Origin: an uncultured Lentisphaerota bacterium
Lineage (GTDB): Bacteria; Verrucomicrobiota; Kiritimatiellia; RFP12; UBA1067
Reading direction: 5' to 3'
Assembly (NCBI GenBank): GCA_900320225.1
Contig: ONRL01000039.1
Location: forward strand, 1 to 48,071
DNA: 48,071 nucleotides
The position numbers and the translations under genes are program-made. Under the pieces are notes generated by a model, which was not told the origin of the DNA, made no database searches, and saw nothing but the letters and a program-made list of their open reading frames with translations. Of this stretch, positions 32,458 through 42,436 are shown one piece after another. Position 1 is the first letter of the stretch. Each line of letters begins with the position of its first letter.

Positions 32458-35400
32458 TTAGTTGAGCGGCACGATGATGACGATATCGTCACCCCCTCCA
32501 TCGTCTACTGGCACGAAGACTTCGACATGCTGCTCCACCCGAAGGCGGAAGAAACGCGTAGTGTTGCCGTTCTGCGGGATCGTCGTGCTGCCGGAAGGGT
32601 CGAGCGGGTAGGTGGAAACACCTTCGCCATCGGGCGTGCCGGTAAGGGTGGGAGTGGCGAGGATCGAGATGTCGAAGTCCGTGGCCGAGGGATTGAGCGG
32701 CGGGGTGTGGATCACCGGATTGCCGGAGGCGTCGAACGAGATCGAGAGCAGCGGCGGGTTCGTGAACGCGCCCGTCGGGACATCGAAGAGGTAGCGGAAC
32801 ACGTTGTGGACGCCGCTCGCGTCGGCGGCGTCCCACGCGCCAAGGCCGTTCGCGGCGGCCCAGAGGTCGTAGATGACCGGGAAGTCGCCGGTGACTGTCT
32901 TGTCGCCGAAGTTCAGCACATAGCGCTTGACGTCAACCCCCGCCTGGAGGTCGTTCAGCTGGAGATAGGCGCGGCAGGCGTTGAGGTAGTACTTGCCATC
33001 GGCATTGTTCGCGCTGTTGGTATAGCAGATAGCGCTGTCGGCATTGAGGAACAGCTTTCTTGGGTCATTGACAGTAAATCCCATGGAGCTGAACGTGCCC
33101 ACGAACTGCCCGCCGGTGAAAGAGACGGCCGTCCCGGCGTCGGCATCGATCGTCACGTCGTTGAATACAGGGTTGTCGATGATTTCTGTTGCATGGGCGT
33201 CCGTAATGAGGCCATCGGCCAACTGCCACTTCACAATATATGGCTTGCCCGCCTCGATGCTTGTGGCATTCTTGAAGTTCAGCGTCAGTGTGCCGTTGCC
33301 GTCAAGGTTCGACGTCTCTTCATTCAGCTCTTTGACGATAGCGCCATCCAATGGCGTATCTGTGAAACCGTTCACATTGAACGGCAGGCACAGCGTCTGC
33401 CAGGAGCCGTCCTTGCGGAGCGTTCGACCGGCGAGCCGCACGGAGAGGGTCATGCCGTCGGCTGCGGCGATGACGGCGGAGTTGTCGGCGTTATCGACCA
33501 GGTCTAGGGCGGAAGAAACGGAGGGGGACCATACGGGGCGAATGGGTAACCCATTGTATATATTAGCAGCACCCTTTCGGATGATGTTGGAATCGAAGAA
33601 GATGTAACTCGCACCTGCTATGGTATTGACCTCGATCGGGGTGGACGCCCATATTCCGCCACTCGAACCCGCGTCGTTGAGTAAAGACGCGCTGCCGTAG
33701 CCGGTGGCGGGGAGGAAGATGCTGGCATCCACGAAGTTTCCGCGGCCGCGCACTAGGCATCCACTGACGCCGTTCATCGTCGTCCACACCCAATCGCAGT
33801 TGTTGAAAAGATCGCGCAGCTCTTGATCGGTCGGCATGCGCCAGTCGCCGCCCCAGTGCGCCTGTGCCGCGTCGTGCTCCGGCGCGAGGACGTTGTCCGT
33901 CGTGATCCACCCTTCGCTCAGCAAGGTGGCGATGTCCTTGCCGTAGGTCGAATCGAACGAAAAATTCGACGCCGAGCCGTCGCTCGCCACCCAGGCGCCG
34001 TTTTCCAGCTTGTGGCCGAGGGTGTCGCCCCACCAGAAGTAGTAGCCGTATTCCCACGGCTCGTCCGCGCCGACGTTCGTCTCGGCCCAGTACGGCCCGC
34101 CTTCCCAGAGCTGGATCTTGCCGCGCGTGTCGGCCGTCCAGTGCGCGTAAAGCGTGGTGGCCGATGCGGGAACGATGTCGGCCGCCGTCACCTGCGTGCC
34201 GCCGCTCGCCTCCGTGAACCAACCCGCAAACGCATAACCCGCGCGCGTCGCGGCAGGCAGGGAACCGTATGCCTCGTCCGGTGTGCACAACAGCGACGAC
34301 GGCGACACGGTGCCGCCGTTGGCGCTGAACGTAACCTTAACTGTACTGGCTGGCGTTTGGACGGGGCGAACGAACTCCGCGTTGGAGCGCCAGTGGTTGT
34401 ATTCCGAGCCGATATTGTCGGAAAAGAAGAGGAGACCGAACGCGCATTCGGAATCGCCCCCGTGCGGGACGGCCGACCAATAGCCGCCGTCACCGTTACC
34501 CCACAAGCCGGAGGCTGGAAGGAAGATGCTGGCTGCGGAATAGTCGCCCCGTCCCCGCACGACATAGCCATTCACGCCGTTTAGCGTCGTCCACGTCCAA
34601 TCGCAGTTGTTGACAAGATCGGCCAGCTCCAGATCCGTCGGCATGCGCCAGGCGCCGCCCCAGTGCGCCTGCGCCGCGTCGTGCGCCGGCGCGAGGACGC
34701 CGTCCGCCGTGACCCACCCCTCGCTCAGCAAGGTGGCGTTGTCCTTGCCAAATGTCGGTCTGCTTATGTCCTCGAAACAAAAGTCGAAAAGCGAGAAGCT
34801 GGAATTCGATCCGTCGCTCGCCACCAAGGTGTCGTCGTTTTCCAACCTGTAGCCGAGGGTGTCGCCCCACCAGAAGTAGTAGCCGGACTCCCACGGCTCG
34901 TCCGCGCCGACGTTCGTCTCGGCCCAGAACGGCGCGCCCGCCCAGAGCCGGACCTTGCCGTGCGTGCCGGTCGGTGTCCAGTTCGCGTTCACGACGACGG
35001 GTCCGTCGGGCATCGATAGCGTCCAGGCGCTCCCGATCTGCGTGAGGGTTCCGGCGCTGGCGGCGTAGGCGTCCAATATCATGCCGGAGGGCGGGGTGGC
35101 GGAGAGGGCCAGCCGTACGGAGTCGCCCTCGGCGGCGTAGAACGTGCCGGAAGAGGCGGTGGGGGCTCCGCTTCCCCGATAGGCCAGGCCCGTCGGGTAG
35201 GCGGTGATGCGGGTCGTGCCGTAGGTCGCCGAGGGCGCGCCGAAGCCGATCGCCACGCCTTCGCCCGCCGTCACGGCGTACGCCCGCTTGCCGCGCTTGC
35301 CTTCGCTCCACAGGCGCTCCCCGTTGCCGAAATTCTTGGATGCGAGGTAATACGTGTTGGAGACGCATGCGGCGTCGGTGCCGCGCCCGATGGGCTGGGC

Positions 35401-36373
35401 GCTCGCGCTCGCGTCGAGGCAGTCGATGAGCGTCGTCGTCGCGCCGTCGTCGCTCCAGCCGCTGAACGTGGCGACGTAGGTTCCGCCGGAGAGGCTGCCG
35501 GAGAACACGCACCCGCGCAACGTCACCGCGTAGGTGACGCTGTGGCCGATGAAGCCGCCGAAGTGGGACTCCGAGGAGGAGATCGCGGCGACGACCTCGC
35601 AGTTCTCGATCAGGTTCGTCCCACCGACGACCTCGCCGACGAGTCCGGAACAGTGGATCGCGCCGGAGACCGTGCCCGCGACCTTCAGATTCCGGATCGT
35701 CGCGCCGGAAATGCGAAAGAACGGCGCGATAGCCCTGTCCGAGCCGGACAGGGCGACCGTCAGCGTGTTCGACCCGCCGTCGAAGGTGCCGGCAAACGGA
35801 TGCTCCGCCGTGCCGACGGGAACGGTGACGGAGCCTATGTCCGCGCCAAGGCGGTAGCAGGAGTTGGAATCGAAGCCGGCGCTGATGTTGGAGGCGAAGA
35901 TGTTCCAGTCGGCGGCGGACGAGATGCGGTAGGGGTCGGCGGGCGTGCCGGAGCCGGGGAGTCTGGGCGCCGGTCACGTCGACTGCGACGACCTGCACCC
36001 AGTAGGTTCCGGCGGGTACGGAAATGTCGGCGTCGAAGCCGTGGTCTCCCACGACTCCCAGCGCCTGGTTCACGTCGGGCCTCGGCAGGGCGGCAGCCAG
36101 AATGAAGCCGGTGAGGCTGCTGCCGTATTGGTGCGTGAGGGCCGAGTCGGTGTAGAGATAGACCTGGACGGCGGTGGACTGCGACGAGACGTCGGGGTCG
36201 AAGGTCCAGCCCGTGACGTGGACGGCGAGCGGCTTGCCGTAGCATTCGTCGAGGGCCCCCTGCGGCTTGCTTCCGCCGCGCGCGGGCGCGGCGGCGAGGA
36301 CGAGCGCCGCGAACGCCGTCATTGCGGCGGCGGAGAGACTGTTGAACGTCTTGCGAGAGGATCTTGCATTCAT
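32458..36373 (-). pseudogene. Large secreted FISUMP-domain surface protein, frame broken near N-terminus
   Basis: The start at 36373 has AAGGAGG upstream and a signal peptide (NSLSAAAMTAFAALVLAAAPARGG). The first frame reaches VVAVDVTGAQTP near 35965. The second, from GSGTPADPYRISSAADWNIFA, continues to the stop at 32458. That frame holds GLUG-like strands (VSGAIHCSGLVGEV), then two copies of a Fibrobacter major-paralogue (FISUMP) domain (AHWGGAWRMPTDLELADL ... DYSAASIFLPASG and AHWGGDWRMPTDQELRDL ... IFLPATGYG). Each is preceded by GYYFWWGDTLG, and an InlB-type repeat (ATRAGYAFAGWFTEASGG) lies between them. The two FISUMP units are also very similar as DNA, pointing to recent duplication. 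Likely role: cell-surface adhesion or display. No sorting signal is evident at the C-terminus. Confidence 0.75.
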
Positions 36374-36401
36374 GCTGCCTCCTTGTGCTGGTTGGTGGAA
36401 A

Positions 36402-36430
36402 AGTCTACCAGTTTTCTCGGCGCATGTCAC
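36402..36430 (-). promoter_or_regulatory. Promoter of the FISUMP protein gene
   Basis: GTGACA (36430-36425), a 17-bp spacer, then TAGACT (36407-36402) with TGG before it. AAGGAGG and the ATG follow within 30 nt. GTGACATGCG around the -35 is shared with the promoter at 2281. Confidence 0.55.
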
Positions 36431-36790
36431 GCGGAAAGGGGGGGCGGAGGCGACGGAGCGCGGCCGCGGCCGCCGCCAAGATGGCGGCTTTCCCAGTTGG
36501 TGCGGCCCGCTCGGCGAGCGGGCCCTACCACGGGAGGGCCGCGCTCCTGCGCGGCCGCCGATGGAACGGCGGCCCTACCATGGGGTGCGGCGGAGCGCGA
36601 CCCTCTCGGGGCGGCTCGGCGGGACGCCTCGTCCCACCGGGGAAGCGGCACTCTTGCCGCTTCTGACGATAGCTTAGCCAATGCGGGAAGCGACAGGAGT
36701 GTCGCTTCCCCGAGAGGACGGTCGCAATGGGCGAGACGCCCGTTGTCCCAGTGCGCCGCCTTCCAGGCGGCAGCCAGTTCAAGGGCAAGT
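36431..36790. repeat. Large mosaic of palindromic repeat modules
   Basis: This gene-free stretch between divergent surface-protein genes is packed with modules. In order: GCCGCC-AAGAT-GGCGGC plus TTTCCCAGTT (36472-36498); GCCCGCTCGGCGAGCGGGCCC plus TACCA (from 36505); CGGGAGG plus hairpin GGCCGCGC/GCGCGGCC, loop TCCT (36531-36557); CGATGGAACGGCGGCCC (36559-36593); GGGACG-CCT-CGTCCC (36621-36635); two GAAGCGGCA-type hairpins (36642-36663 and 36685-36710); GGGCG-AGA-CGCCC (36729-36741); and GCCGCC-TTCCA-GGCGGC plus CAGTT (36755-36779). Compared with other copies, stem changes are paired. Confidence 0.7.
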
Positions 36791-36805
36791 TTACTAGGTT
36801 TGCAA

Positions 36806-36835
36806 TTGACAGGGGAAGGGGGCAAATGGTAAGAT
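36806..36835 (+). promoter_or_regulatory. Promoter of the beta-strand repeat protein gene
   Basis: TTGACA (36806-36811), an 18-bp spacer, then TAAGAT (36830-36835) with TGG before it. TAAGGAG lies 11 nt before the ATG at 36868. Confidence 0.65.
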
Positions 36836-36867
36836 TTGCAGAAATTGATTTAAGGAGAAGTTGCGCC

Positions 36868-39800
36868 ATGTCAAGAATCCGAAGCCGAATCGTCTTCTTG
36901 TCGACCGTCTGCGCGTTGTGCGCGGGGGCCGCGGACATCTACACCGTGACCACGACCATCCCCTCGGGCGGCATCGACCTGACGGCCCTCGGCGACGGCT
37001 ACCGGCAGGACGCCATCGCCGGCCAGGCCGCAGGCGCGAACCTCCCCATCGCTGTGACGGGCCGCGTGGTGCACGCCTCGGGCCTCACGCCGGCGAATCC
37101 GTTCATGGTGTCGAACACGGTCGCGAATTCCTACTTCATCCTCAAGGACGCCGGGCTCGTGGGCGAAGTCCCGCTTCTCGTGGCGGGCACGGGCACGACG
37201 TACTTCCCCGGCACGACCCTCACGAACGACGGCGTGGCGGCGAACGGACTCTTCAGCGCGCGCGCCGACTCGCAGATCGACGAACTCGTCGTGGCGGGCA
37301 AGACGACGCCGGGCATGATGTACATGACGAACAAGGCGTTCTACGTCCGCAACAACACGTACATTGGTCGCGACGGCGGATCCGGCAAGATCTATTCCAC
37401 CGCGCCGTGCCTCGGCCGCCGCAACAGCGGAGGTACAACGGACAAGGATTTGCCGTGGCTCGGACAGCGCAGCTCGGCAAATCTCTATTTCGGCTCCTCG
37501 TCCGCCAAGGGGAAGGGCTTTGCCTCGGGGACGCTTCATCTCAAGGGAAACTCCTCCGCTTCGGCCTGGTCCCTCTATTTCGGAAGTGCCAACAACGACC
37601 TCCCCCCCGACGACGGACAGGAACACTACGCCGGCGAACTCATACTGGACGGCTCAAGCAGCGTTTTCGTTCTCCTCAACGGCCATGTCGACGGTGCGAC
37701 GGACTCCATCATCCGCTTCAGGGGCGGGAGGCTCTCAAGCCATGGCTGGGGGACGTATCTCGCGTTCGATAAGAATTCCTCCGCGAACCTCATCTGCCAG
37801 GGCGAGGACGGCAATGTCATCGACCTCTACATGAACAAGTGGTCCGATTTCGTCTCGTGGGGTTCCGACTCCACCGGGCATCTCATAATGCGCGGCGACA
37901 GCGATGTGTACCTCTACGGCGGCGACGGGAAGGGACAGTCTGGCACTTGGACGCTGGAAGACGGCAGCACATACACGGACACCTTGGGCGGCATGCGTAT
38001 CAAAGACCCCAACCATCGCATCGACTGGCAGCAGACGGGTGGCTTGAAGCTCAGGTCGTACGCCTCCAACTCCTTCAACATAATCAAGGTGCTCTCCTCC
38101 TATCTCTTCCCCAGCAACTCGTGGAACGGCGGCGTGGACGTCGATGGGCGATACCCCGCATATTTCCACGTGAACCTTATCGGCACCTCGCAGGCGTGCA
38201 ATTCGCTGACGGGCGGCGGCAAGCTCACGAACGGCGTCGCGCGGGCGTCCACCATCTACATCGGCGCGCACGGCAACGCCTGCGAGTTCGACGCCACGCT
38301 CTGCGACGGCGGGGCGATCGACATCGTGAAGCGCGGCGCGGGCATGATCACGCTCAAGAAGCCCATCCCCTACACGTTCACGCTTGAGGCGGGTTCCGCG
38401 ATCGTCCCTGCCAGCTCCACGTTCACCACGCCCGGCGCGCTCGTGACGGCCGCCGGCACCTCGATCACCTTGCAGGGCAGCACGTTCGCGCCGCCGGTCG
38501 GCTACGACATGAACGCCGCGGCCACCGCGTTCTTCTCCCTCGCCACCTCCGGCAGCACGCTCGTGGTGGGCGGCGACGGCGCGGACCAGACGGTCGACTT
38601 CTCCAAGATCGCCGGGGTCGGCGTCCTCCGGAAGGTCGGCGCGAACACGGTGACGCTCGTGAACGCCTCGTCCTTCAACGGCGCGTTCGAGGTGGAGGGC
38701 GGCACGCTTGCGCTCACGTCCGACGCCGGGACGCTCTTCCTCGGTTCGGTGTCGGTCGCCGCCGCCGCCACGCTCTCCCTCGCGGACGGCGTGCGCGTGA
38801 ACGCGGCGGCTCTCACCGTGCGCGGCACCTCGGGAACGCCCGACGTCACGTACGGCGGCGCGGAGGGCGCGACGGCGGTTGACGGCCTCGCCGGCGCGGG
38901 CGTCGTCTTCGTCGTGCCCGCCACCGCCACGTGGACCGGCGCGGTGGACGACGATCCCGAGAACCTCGCCAACTGGACGGGGATTTCGCACACGGACGTG
39001 CTGCTGTCGGGTCTGGTCACGGTGACCTTCTCCGCGGCCGATCCAAACGGCGCGTGGAACGTGGCGAAGGCGTATTCGCTGAAGGGGATGAACTTCGACG
39101 CGGGCGTGACCGGGTTCGCGTTCAACAAGACGTCCGACGCCGCGAAGATCGCCGTCGGCGCGGGCGGGGTGTCCATCGCGGACAACCGCGCCGCCGACAG
39201 CTACTTCGACTTCAACACGCCCGTCGACTTCACGGCGGGCTGGACCACGCTCGACTGCGGCACGAACGTGCGCGTGCGCCTCCACGCGCCGCTGGGCGGC
39301 ATTGCGAACGGCGGGCAGACGGTCGCGAAGGTCGGCGGGGGCACTCTCTACCTCTACACCACCAACTCCACGTACGACGGATCGTTTGCGATCTCGAACG
39401 GCTACGGCAACGCCTACGGCAACGAGCCGTTCGGGCCGATCAACGCGGGCGGGACCTCGCAGGTGTACGTGGACGGCTTCACCGGCGCGCGGCTCTACCT
39501 CGCCAACATGCTGACGTCCAAAAACGTCAAGCTCCACAACGACGCCAGCCACCGCACGGCGCTCTATTCAACGGCCAACACGACCAACACCATCACGGGC
39601 AACGTCTCGTGCGGCACCGTGTGCAAGATTGACGTCGCGGCCGGATCGGTCCTCTATCTGGACGGCGGCTACGGCACGGCGGCCAATCCCACCGCCGAGT
39701 ACGTCAACTGGTCCGGGGACGGCATCTACGTGTTCCGCGACAAGCCGCTCTACTGCGGCACGATGGAGGCGGCCCTCAGGAACCTGCATCTCCTCTGCCC

Positions 39801-40536
39801 CGGCAACAAGATCGGTTCGATTTTCGCCTGGGCGGACTGGAACAATGGCGGCGACCCGTACAACCCCTGGGACGGGGCGCTGAAGTTCGGCGCAGACTGG
39901 GCGCTGGACATGCCCGGGGGATACTTGTTCATCCGCAGAACCATGGACTTGAACGGGACCGAGCAGCGCATCGGCGCGTTCCGCACGATGGGGACGGTCA
40001 GGAGCCTCAATGCGCCGGGGACGTTGCACATTGCCTGTTCGTCGGGCAAGGCGATCTCCAACAGTCATGGCAACCTGAACACCGTGCCGCCGTCCACCGG
40101 CGATTTCGTGGGGCTCGTGAACCTGATCGTGGAGGCGAACGACGGCTTCACGTTCGGCATCACGAACCGCGCGATCTCCGCCACCGGCAACGTGGAGGTG
40201 GCGAGCGGCACGCTGAAGTTCTGCGGCACGGCGTCATGGCTCGGCGCGACGAACGTGACGGTGTCCGGCGGTACGCTCGTGGTGCCGCACAGCAACGTGC
40301 TGGGACGGTACACGGACGTGCATCTGTCGGGCGGGTCGCTGCAGCTCGACGCGGGCGTGGAGCAGAAGGTCGGCTGGCTGTATCTCGACGGCGCGGCGCG
40401 GCATGCGCCGAACGGCCGCTACGGCGCGCTCGACAACACCTCCGTCCCGGCGGCGAACCGCACCGCGCGCATCACGGGCCCCGGCGTCCTCAACGTCCTG
40501 GGCGACGGCGGCGGACTTACGCTGATTTTCCGCTGA
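36868..40536 (+). CDS. Secreted beta-strand repeat protein (autotransporter passenger-like, no barrel)
   Basis: Signal peptide MSRIRSRIVFLSTVCALCAGAAD. The 1,222-residue mature chain is a long beta-helix type with autotransporter-associated repeats such as GVLRKVGANTVTLVNASSFNGAFEVEGGTLAL and GGTLYLYTTNSTYDGSFAISNG. An ITGPGVLNVLGDGGGLTLIFR C-terminus replaces the usual outer-membrane barrel. Late LYLDGAARHAPNGRYGA is the closing unit typical of such proteins in this bacterial group. It likely sits on or leaves the cell surface and may bind glycans; no catalytic motif is seen. It has its own promoter, and the next gene starts 9 nt later. Confidence 0.7.
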   Translation: MSRIRSRIVFLSTVCALCAGAADIYTVTTTIPSGGIDLTALGDGYRQDAIAGQAAGANLPIAVTGRVVHASGLTPANPFMVSNTVANSYFILKDAGLVGEVPLLVAGTGTTYFPGTTLTNDGVAANGLFSARADSQIDELVVAGKTTPGMMYMTNKAFYVRNNTYIGRDGGSGKIYSTAPCLGRRNSGGTTDKDLPWLGQRSSANLYFGSSSAKGKGFASGTLHLKGNSSASAWSLYFGSANNDLPPDDGQEHYAGELILDGSSSVFVLLNGHVDGATDSIIRFRGGRLSSHGWGTYLAFDKNSSANLICQGEDGNVIDLYMNKWSDFVSWGSDSTGHLIMRGDSDVYLYGGDGKGQSGTWTLEDGSTYTDTLGGMRIKDPNHRIDWQQTGGLKLRSYASNSFNIIKVLSSYLFPSNSWNGGVDVDGRYPAYFHVNLIGTSQACNSLTGGGKLTNGVARASTIYIGAHGNACEFDATLCDGGAIDIVKRGAGMITLKKPIPYTFTLEAGSAIVPASSTFTTPGALVTAAGTSITLQGSTFAPPVGYDMNAAATAFFSLATSGSTLVVGGDGADQTVDFSKIAGVGVLRKVGANTVTLVNASSFNGAFEVEGGTLALTSDAGTLFLGSVSVAAAATLSLADGVRVNAAALTVRGTSGTPDVTYGGAEGATAVDGLAGAGVVFVVPATATWTGAVDDDPENLANWTGISHTDVLLSGLVTVTFSAADPNGAWNVAKAYSLKGMNFDAGVTGFAFNKTSDAAKIAVGAGGVSIADNRAADSYFDFNTPVDFTAGWTTLDCGTNVRVRLHAPLGGIANGGQTVAKVGGGTLYLYTTNSTYDGSFAISNGYGNAYGNEPFGPINAGGTSQVYVDGFTGARLYLANMLTSKNVKLHNDASHRTALYSTANTTNTITGNVSCGTVCKIDVAAGSVLYLDGGYGTAANPTAEYVNWSGDGIYVFRDKPLYCGTMEAALRNLHLLCPGNKIGSIFAWADWNNGGDPYNPWDGALKFGADWALDMPGGYLFIRRTMDLNGTEQRIGAFRTMGTVRSLNAPGTLHIACSSGKAISNSHGNLNTVPPSTGDFVGLVNLIVEANDGFTFGITNRAISATGNVEVASGTLKFCGTASWLGATNVTVSGGTLVVPHSNVLGRYTDVHLSGGSLQLDAGVEQKVGWLYLDGAARHAPNGRYGALDNTSVPAANRTARITGPGVLNVLGDGGGLTLIFR

Positions 40537-40545
40537 GGGCGAACC

Positions 40546-42069
40546 GTGGCAAAGACGAATGCATTTGGGCGCGGGCGCAGCGTGGTCGGATTGCTGGCGC
40601 TGGCGGGCGCGTGCCTTGTCCATGCCGAGAGCGCGGAGGAGGCGTATGCGGCCATCCGCGCCAAGGCCGACCGGCGCATCGCGGAGATCCGCGCCGCACC
40701 GAACGGAGCGGTGCCTGAAGGCGCGCCCGTGCGCTATCTCTCGGAACGCGCCGGCAGCGACGATGCCGACGGCAAGACGCCTCAGACGGCCTGGAAGACG
40801 ATCGGCCGCCTGAACAAGGAGCCGCTCAGGCCGGGCGCGTACGTGCTCTTCGAACGCGGCGGCCTCTACCGCGGCTGCGTCGCCGCCAGGCCGGGCGTCA
40901 CCTACACGGCGTGGGGCGAGGGGCCGAAGCCGCGCGTCTACGGCTCGCCGGAGGACGGGGCCAATCCGGCCAAGTGGGAGCGGACGGACAATCCGCGCGT
41001 GTGGGCGTACGCGGTCGGGCACAACGACGTGGGCACGCTCGTGTTCGACGGCGGCGCCGCGCACGCGATCAAGATCGTCATTCGCACGGACAAGAAGACG
41101 AAGGAGACGTTCAACAAGTACACCGGCAAGCCGTTCAAGTCCTACCGCGATCTTGACGGCGACCTGCACTTCTGGCACGACTACTACAAGGACGGCACCG
41201 GCAAGGTGTACCTCTACAGTGAGAAGAACCCCGGCGAGCGGTTCAAGTCCATCGAGTTCAGCGTCAAGACGTGCGGGTTCCGCGTGGGCGGCGCGGCTGG
41301 CGTGACGATCGACAACTTCACGGTCAAGTACGTGGGCGTCCATGGCGTCTCGGCCGGCAACTGCCGCAACCTGACGGTGAGGAACTGCGAGTTCGGCTGG
41401 ATCGGCGGCTCCATCCAGGCCGAGGGCATCTACGGACGCGACTATCCCACGCGACTCGGCAACGCGGTGGAGGTCTACGGCGGGTGCGACGGCTACGTCG
41501 TCGAGGACTGCTACATCTGGCAGGTGTACGACGCCGGCGTCACGCACCAGTTCAACATTCCGAAGGGCGCCGGGATGAAACGGTTCGACCAGAAGAACGT
41601 GCGCTACTCCCGCAACGTCATGGAGAAGTGCAACTACTCCATCGAGTACTTCCTCACCGCGTACGACGGCAATCCCAGCCGGATGGAGAACGTCCTCTTC
41701 GAGGACAACTTGATGTTCAACGCCGGGTACGGCTTCTGCGAACAGCGCGCCGACCGGGGCTGCGCCTCGCACGTGAAGGCGTGGTTCAGCCCGGTGCGCA
41801 ACCGCGCGAAGAACTACGTGATCCGCAACAACGCGATGTGCTTCGGCCAGGACGTGCTCATCCAGGTCTGCAGCGGGCTGAGGAACCCCGACGGCTCGTC
41901 GTCCCTGCCGGTTCTGGAGGGCAACGTGTTCGTCGGCCGCCCCGGCGACGGCTTCGGAACGGTCTCCGAAACGTCTGGCAAAACGCGGACGTACGGTCCC
42001 GACACGCAGGCGTTCGTGGACGCATTCGGCGCGGGGAACCGCTGCTACTTCATAGAAGAAAGGAAATAA
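40546..42069 (+). CDS. Secreted right-handed parallel beta-helix protein (pectate-lyase-like fold)
   Basis: GTG start with GAGGG 5-6 nt upstream; signal peptide VVGLLALAGACLVHA. The early part contains the DUF1565-like RYLSERAGSDDADGKTPQTAWKTIGRLN followed by RPGAYVLFERGGLYRG, as at the start of many polysaccharide-lyase-like helices. Rungs such as NFTVKYVGVHGVSAGNCRNLTVRNCEFGW and NVRYSRNVMEKCNYSIEYF follow. Catalytic residues cannot be assigned. It lies 9 nt after the beta-strand repeat gene and is cotranscribed with it, suggesting joint work on a polysaccharide. Confidence 0.75.
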   Translation: MAKTNAFGRGRSVVGLLALAGACLVHAESAEEAYAAIRAKADRRIAEIRAAPNGAVPEGAPVRYLSERAGSDDADGKTPQTAWKTIGRLNKEPLRPGAYVLFERGGLYRGCVAARPGVTYTAWGEGPKPRVYGSPEDGANPAKWERTDNPRVWAYAVGHNDVGTLVFDGGAAHAIKIVIRTDKKTKETFNKYTGKPFKSYRDLDGDLHFWHDYYKDGTGKVYLYSEKNPGERFKSIEFSVKTCGFRVGGAAGVTIDNFTVKYVGVHGVSAGNCRNLTVRNCEFGWIGGSIQAEGIYGRDYPTRLGNAVEVYGGCDGYVVEDCYIWQVYDAGVTHQFNIPKGAGMKRFDQKNVRYSRNVMEKCNYSIEYFLTAYDGNPSRMENVLFEDNLMFNAGYGFCEQRADRGCASHVKAWFSPVRNRAKNYVIRNNAMCFGQDVLIQVCSGLRNPDGSSSLPVLEGNVFVGRPGDGFGTVSETSGKTRTYGPDTQAFVDAFGAGNRCYFIEERK

Positions 42070-42161
42070 GTTGAAGCGCCGCCCAGATGGCGGCGTTCCC
42101 AGTCAATGCGCCCCGCTCGGTGGGCGGGCCCTACCACGGGAGGGTCGCAGTTTACTGCGAC
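42070..42161. repeat. Palindromic repeat modules interrupted by the IS element
   Basis: Order as in the 36.5-kb mosaic: GCGCCGCCCAGATGGCGGCG plus TTCCCAGT (42075-42103), CCCCGCTCGGTGGGCGGGCCC plus TACCA (42110-42136), CGGGAGG (42137-42143) and hairpin GTCGCAG-TTTA-CTGCGAC (42144-42161). The repeat resumes at 44044 on the other side of the insertion with CAGTTTACTGCGAC then CGCCGA, restoring the family pattern. Confidence 0.75.
42148..42161 (+). repeat. Left copy of the 14-bp target-site duplication
   Basis: CAGTTTACTGCGAC, immediately before the left inverted repeat; identical to 44044-44057. Confidence 0.85.
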
Positions 42162-42186
42162 TGTCACTTGCAGAACTAAACGCAAG
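42162..42186 (+). repeat. Left terminal inverted repeat of the IS
   Basis: 25 bp matching the complement of 44019-44043 with three mismatches. It ends in the word AACTAAACGCAAG, which recurs internally. Confidence 0.85.
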
Positions 42187-42338
42187 TTCGCGAAAGTAAG
42201 CGCAAGTTTAGTGCTAAACTTTGCCCTTTAACGATTTGCTGAGAGATGGGGAATGTCGGGAAAGATCGACCTCGGCAGGTTCCGACCGGTTTTTCCGCTT
42301 TTCTTGTCTTTGAGGTGGCGTTGGGCGCGGCGTTTTGG

Positions 42339-42430
42339 TACAATGCTCCCGCTGCCCGTCCCGCAGGTCGAAGTTGCGTTTGTTGCTGCGAGCAGGCTGT
42401 TTTGTTGCCCTCCTTTCGGAGGGCTATTTC
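42339..42430 (+). ncRNA. Possible small RNA at the left end of the IS
   Basis: An extended -10 promoter, TTTTGGTACAAT (-10 at 42339-42344), is followed about 65 nt later by a strong terminator: GCCCTCC-TTTC-GGAGGGC (42407-42424) then TATTTC. There is no convincing -35 at 17 bp. The implied transcript runs from about 42351 to 42430, is about 80 nt, has no obvious open frame, and lies antisense to the 3' untranslated end of the transposase message. Confidence 0.35.
42407..42430 (+). terminator. Rho-independent terminator inside the IS
   Basis: A 7-bp GC-rich perfect stem with a TTTC loop and a TATTTC tail, oriented rightwards. It could stop either the putative small RNA or read-through into the element from the left. 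Confidence 0.6.
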
Positions 42431-42436
42431 ATATCC

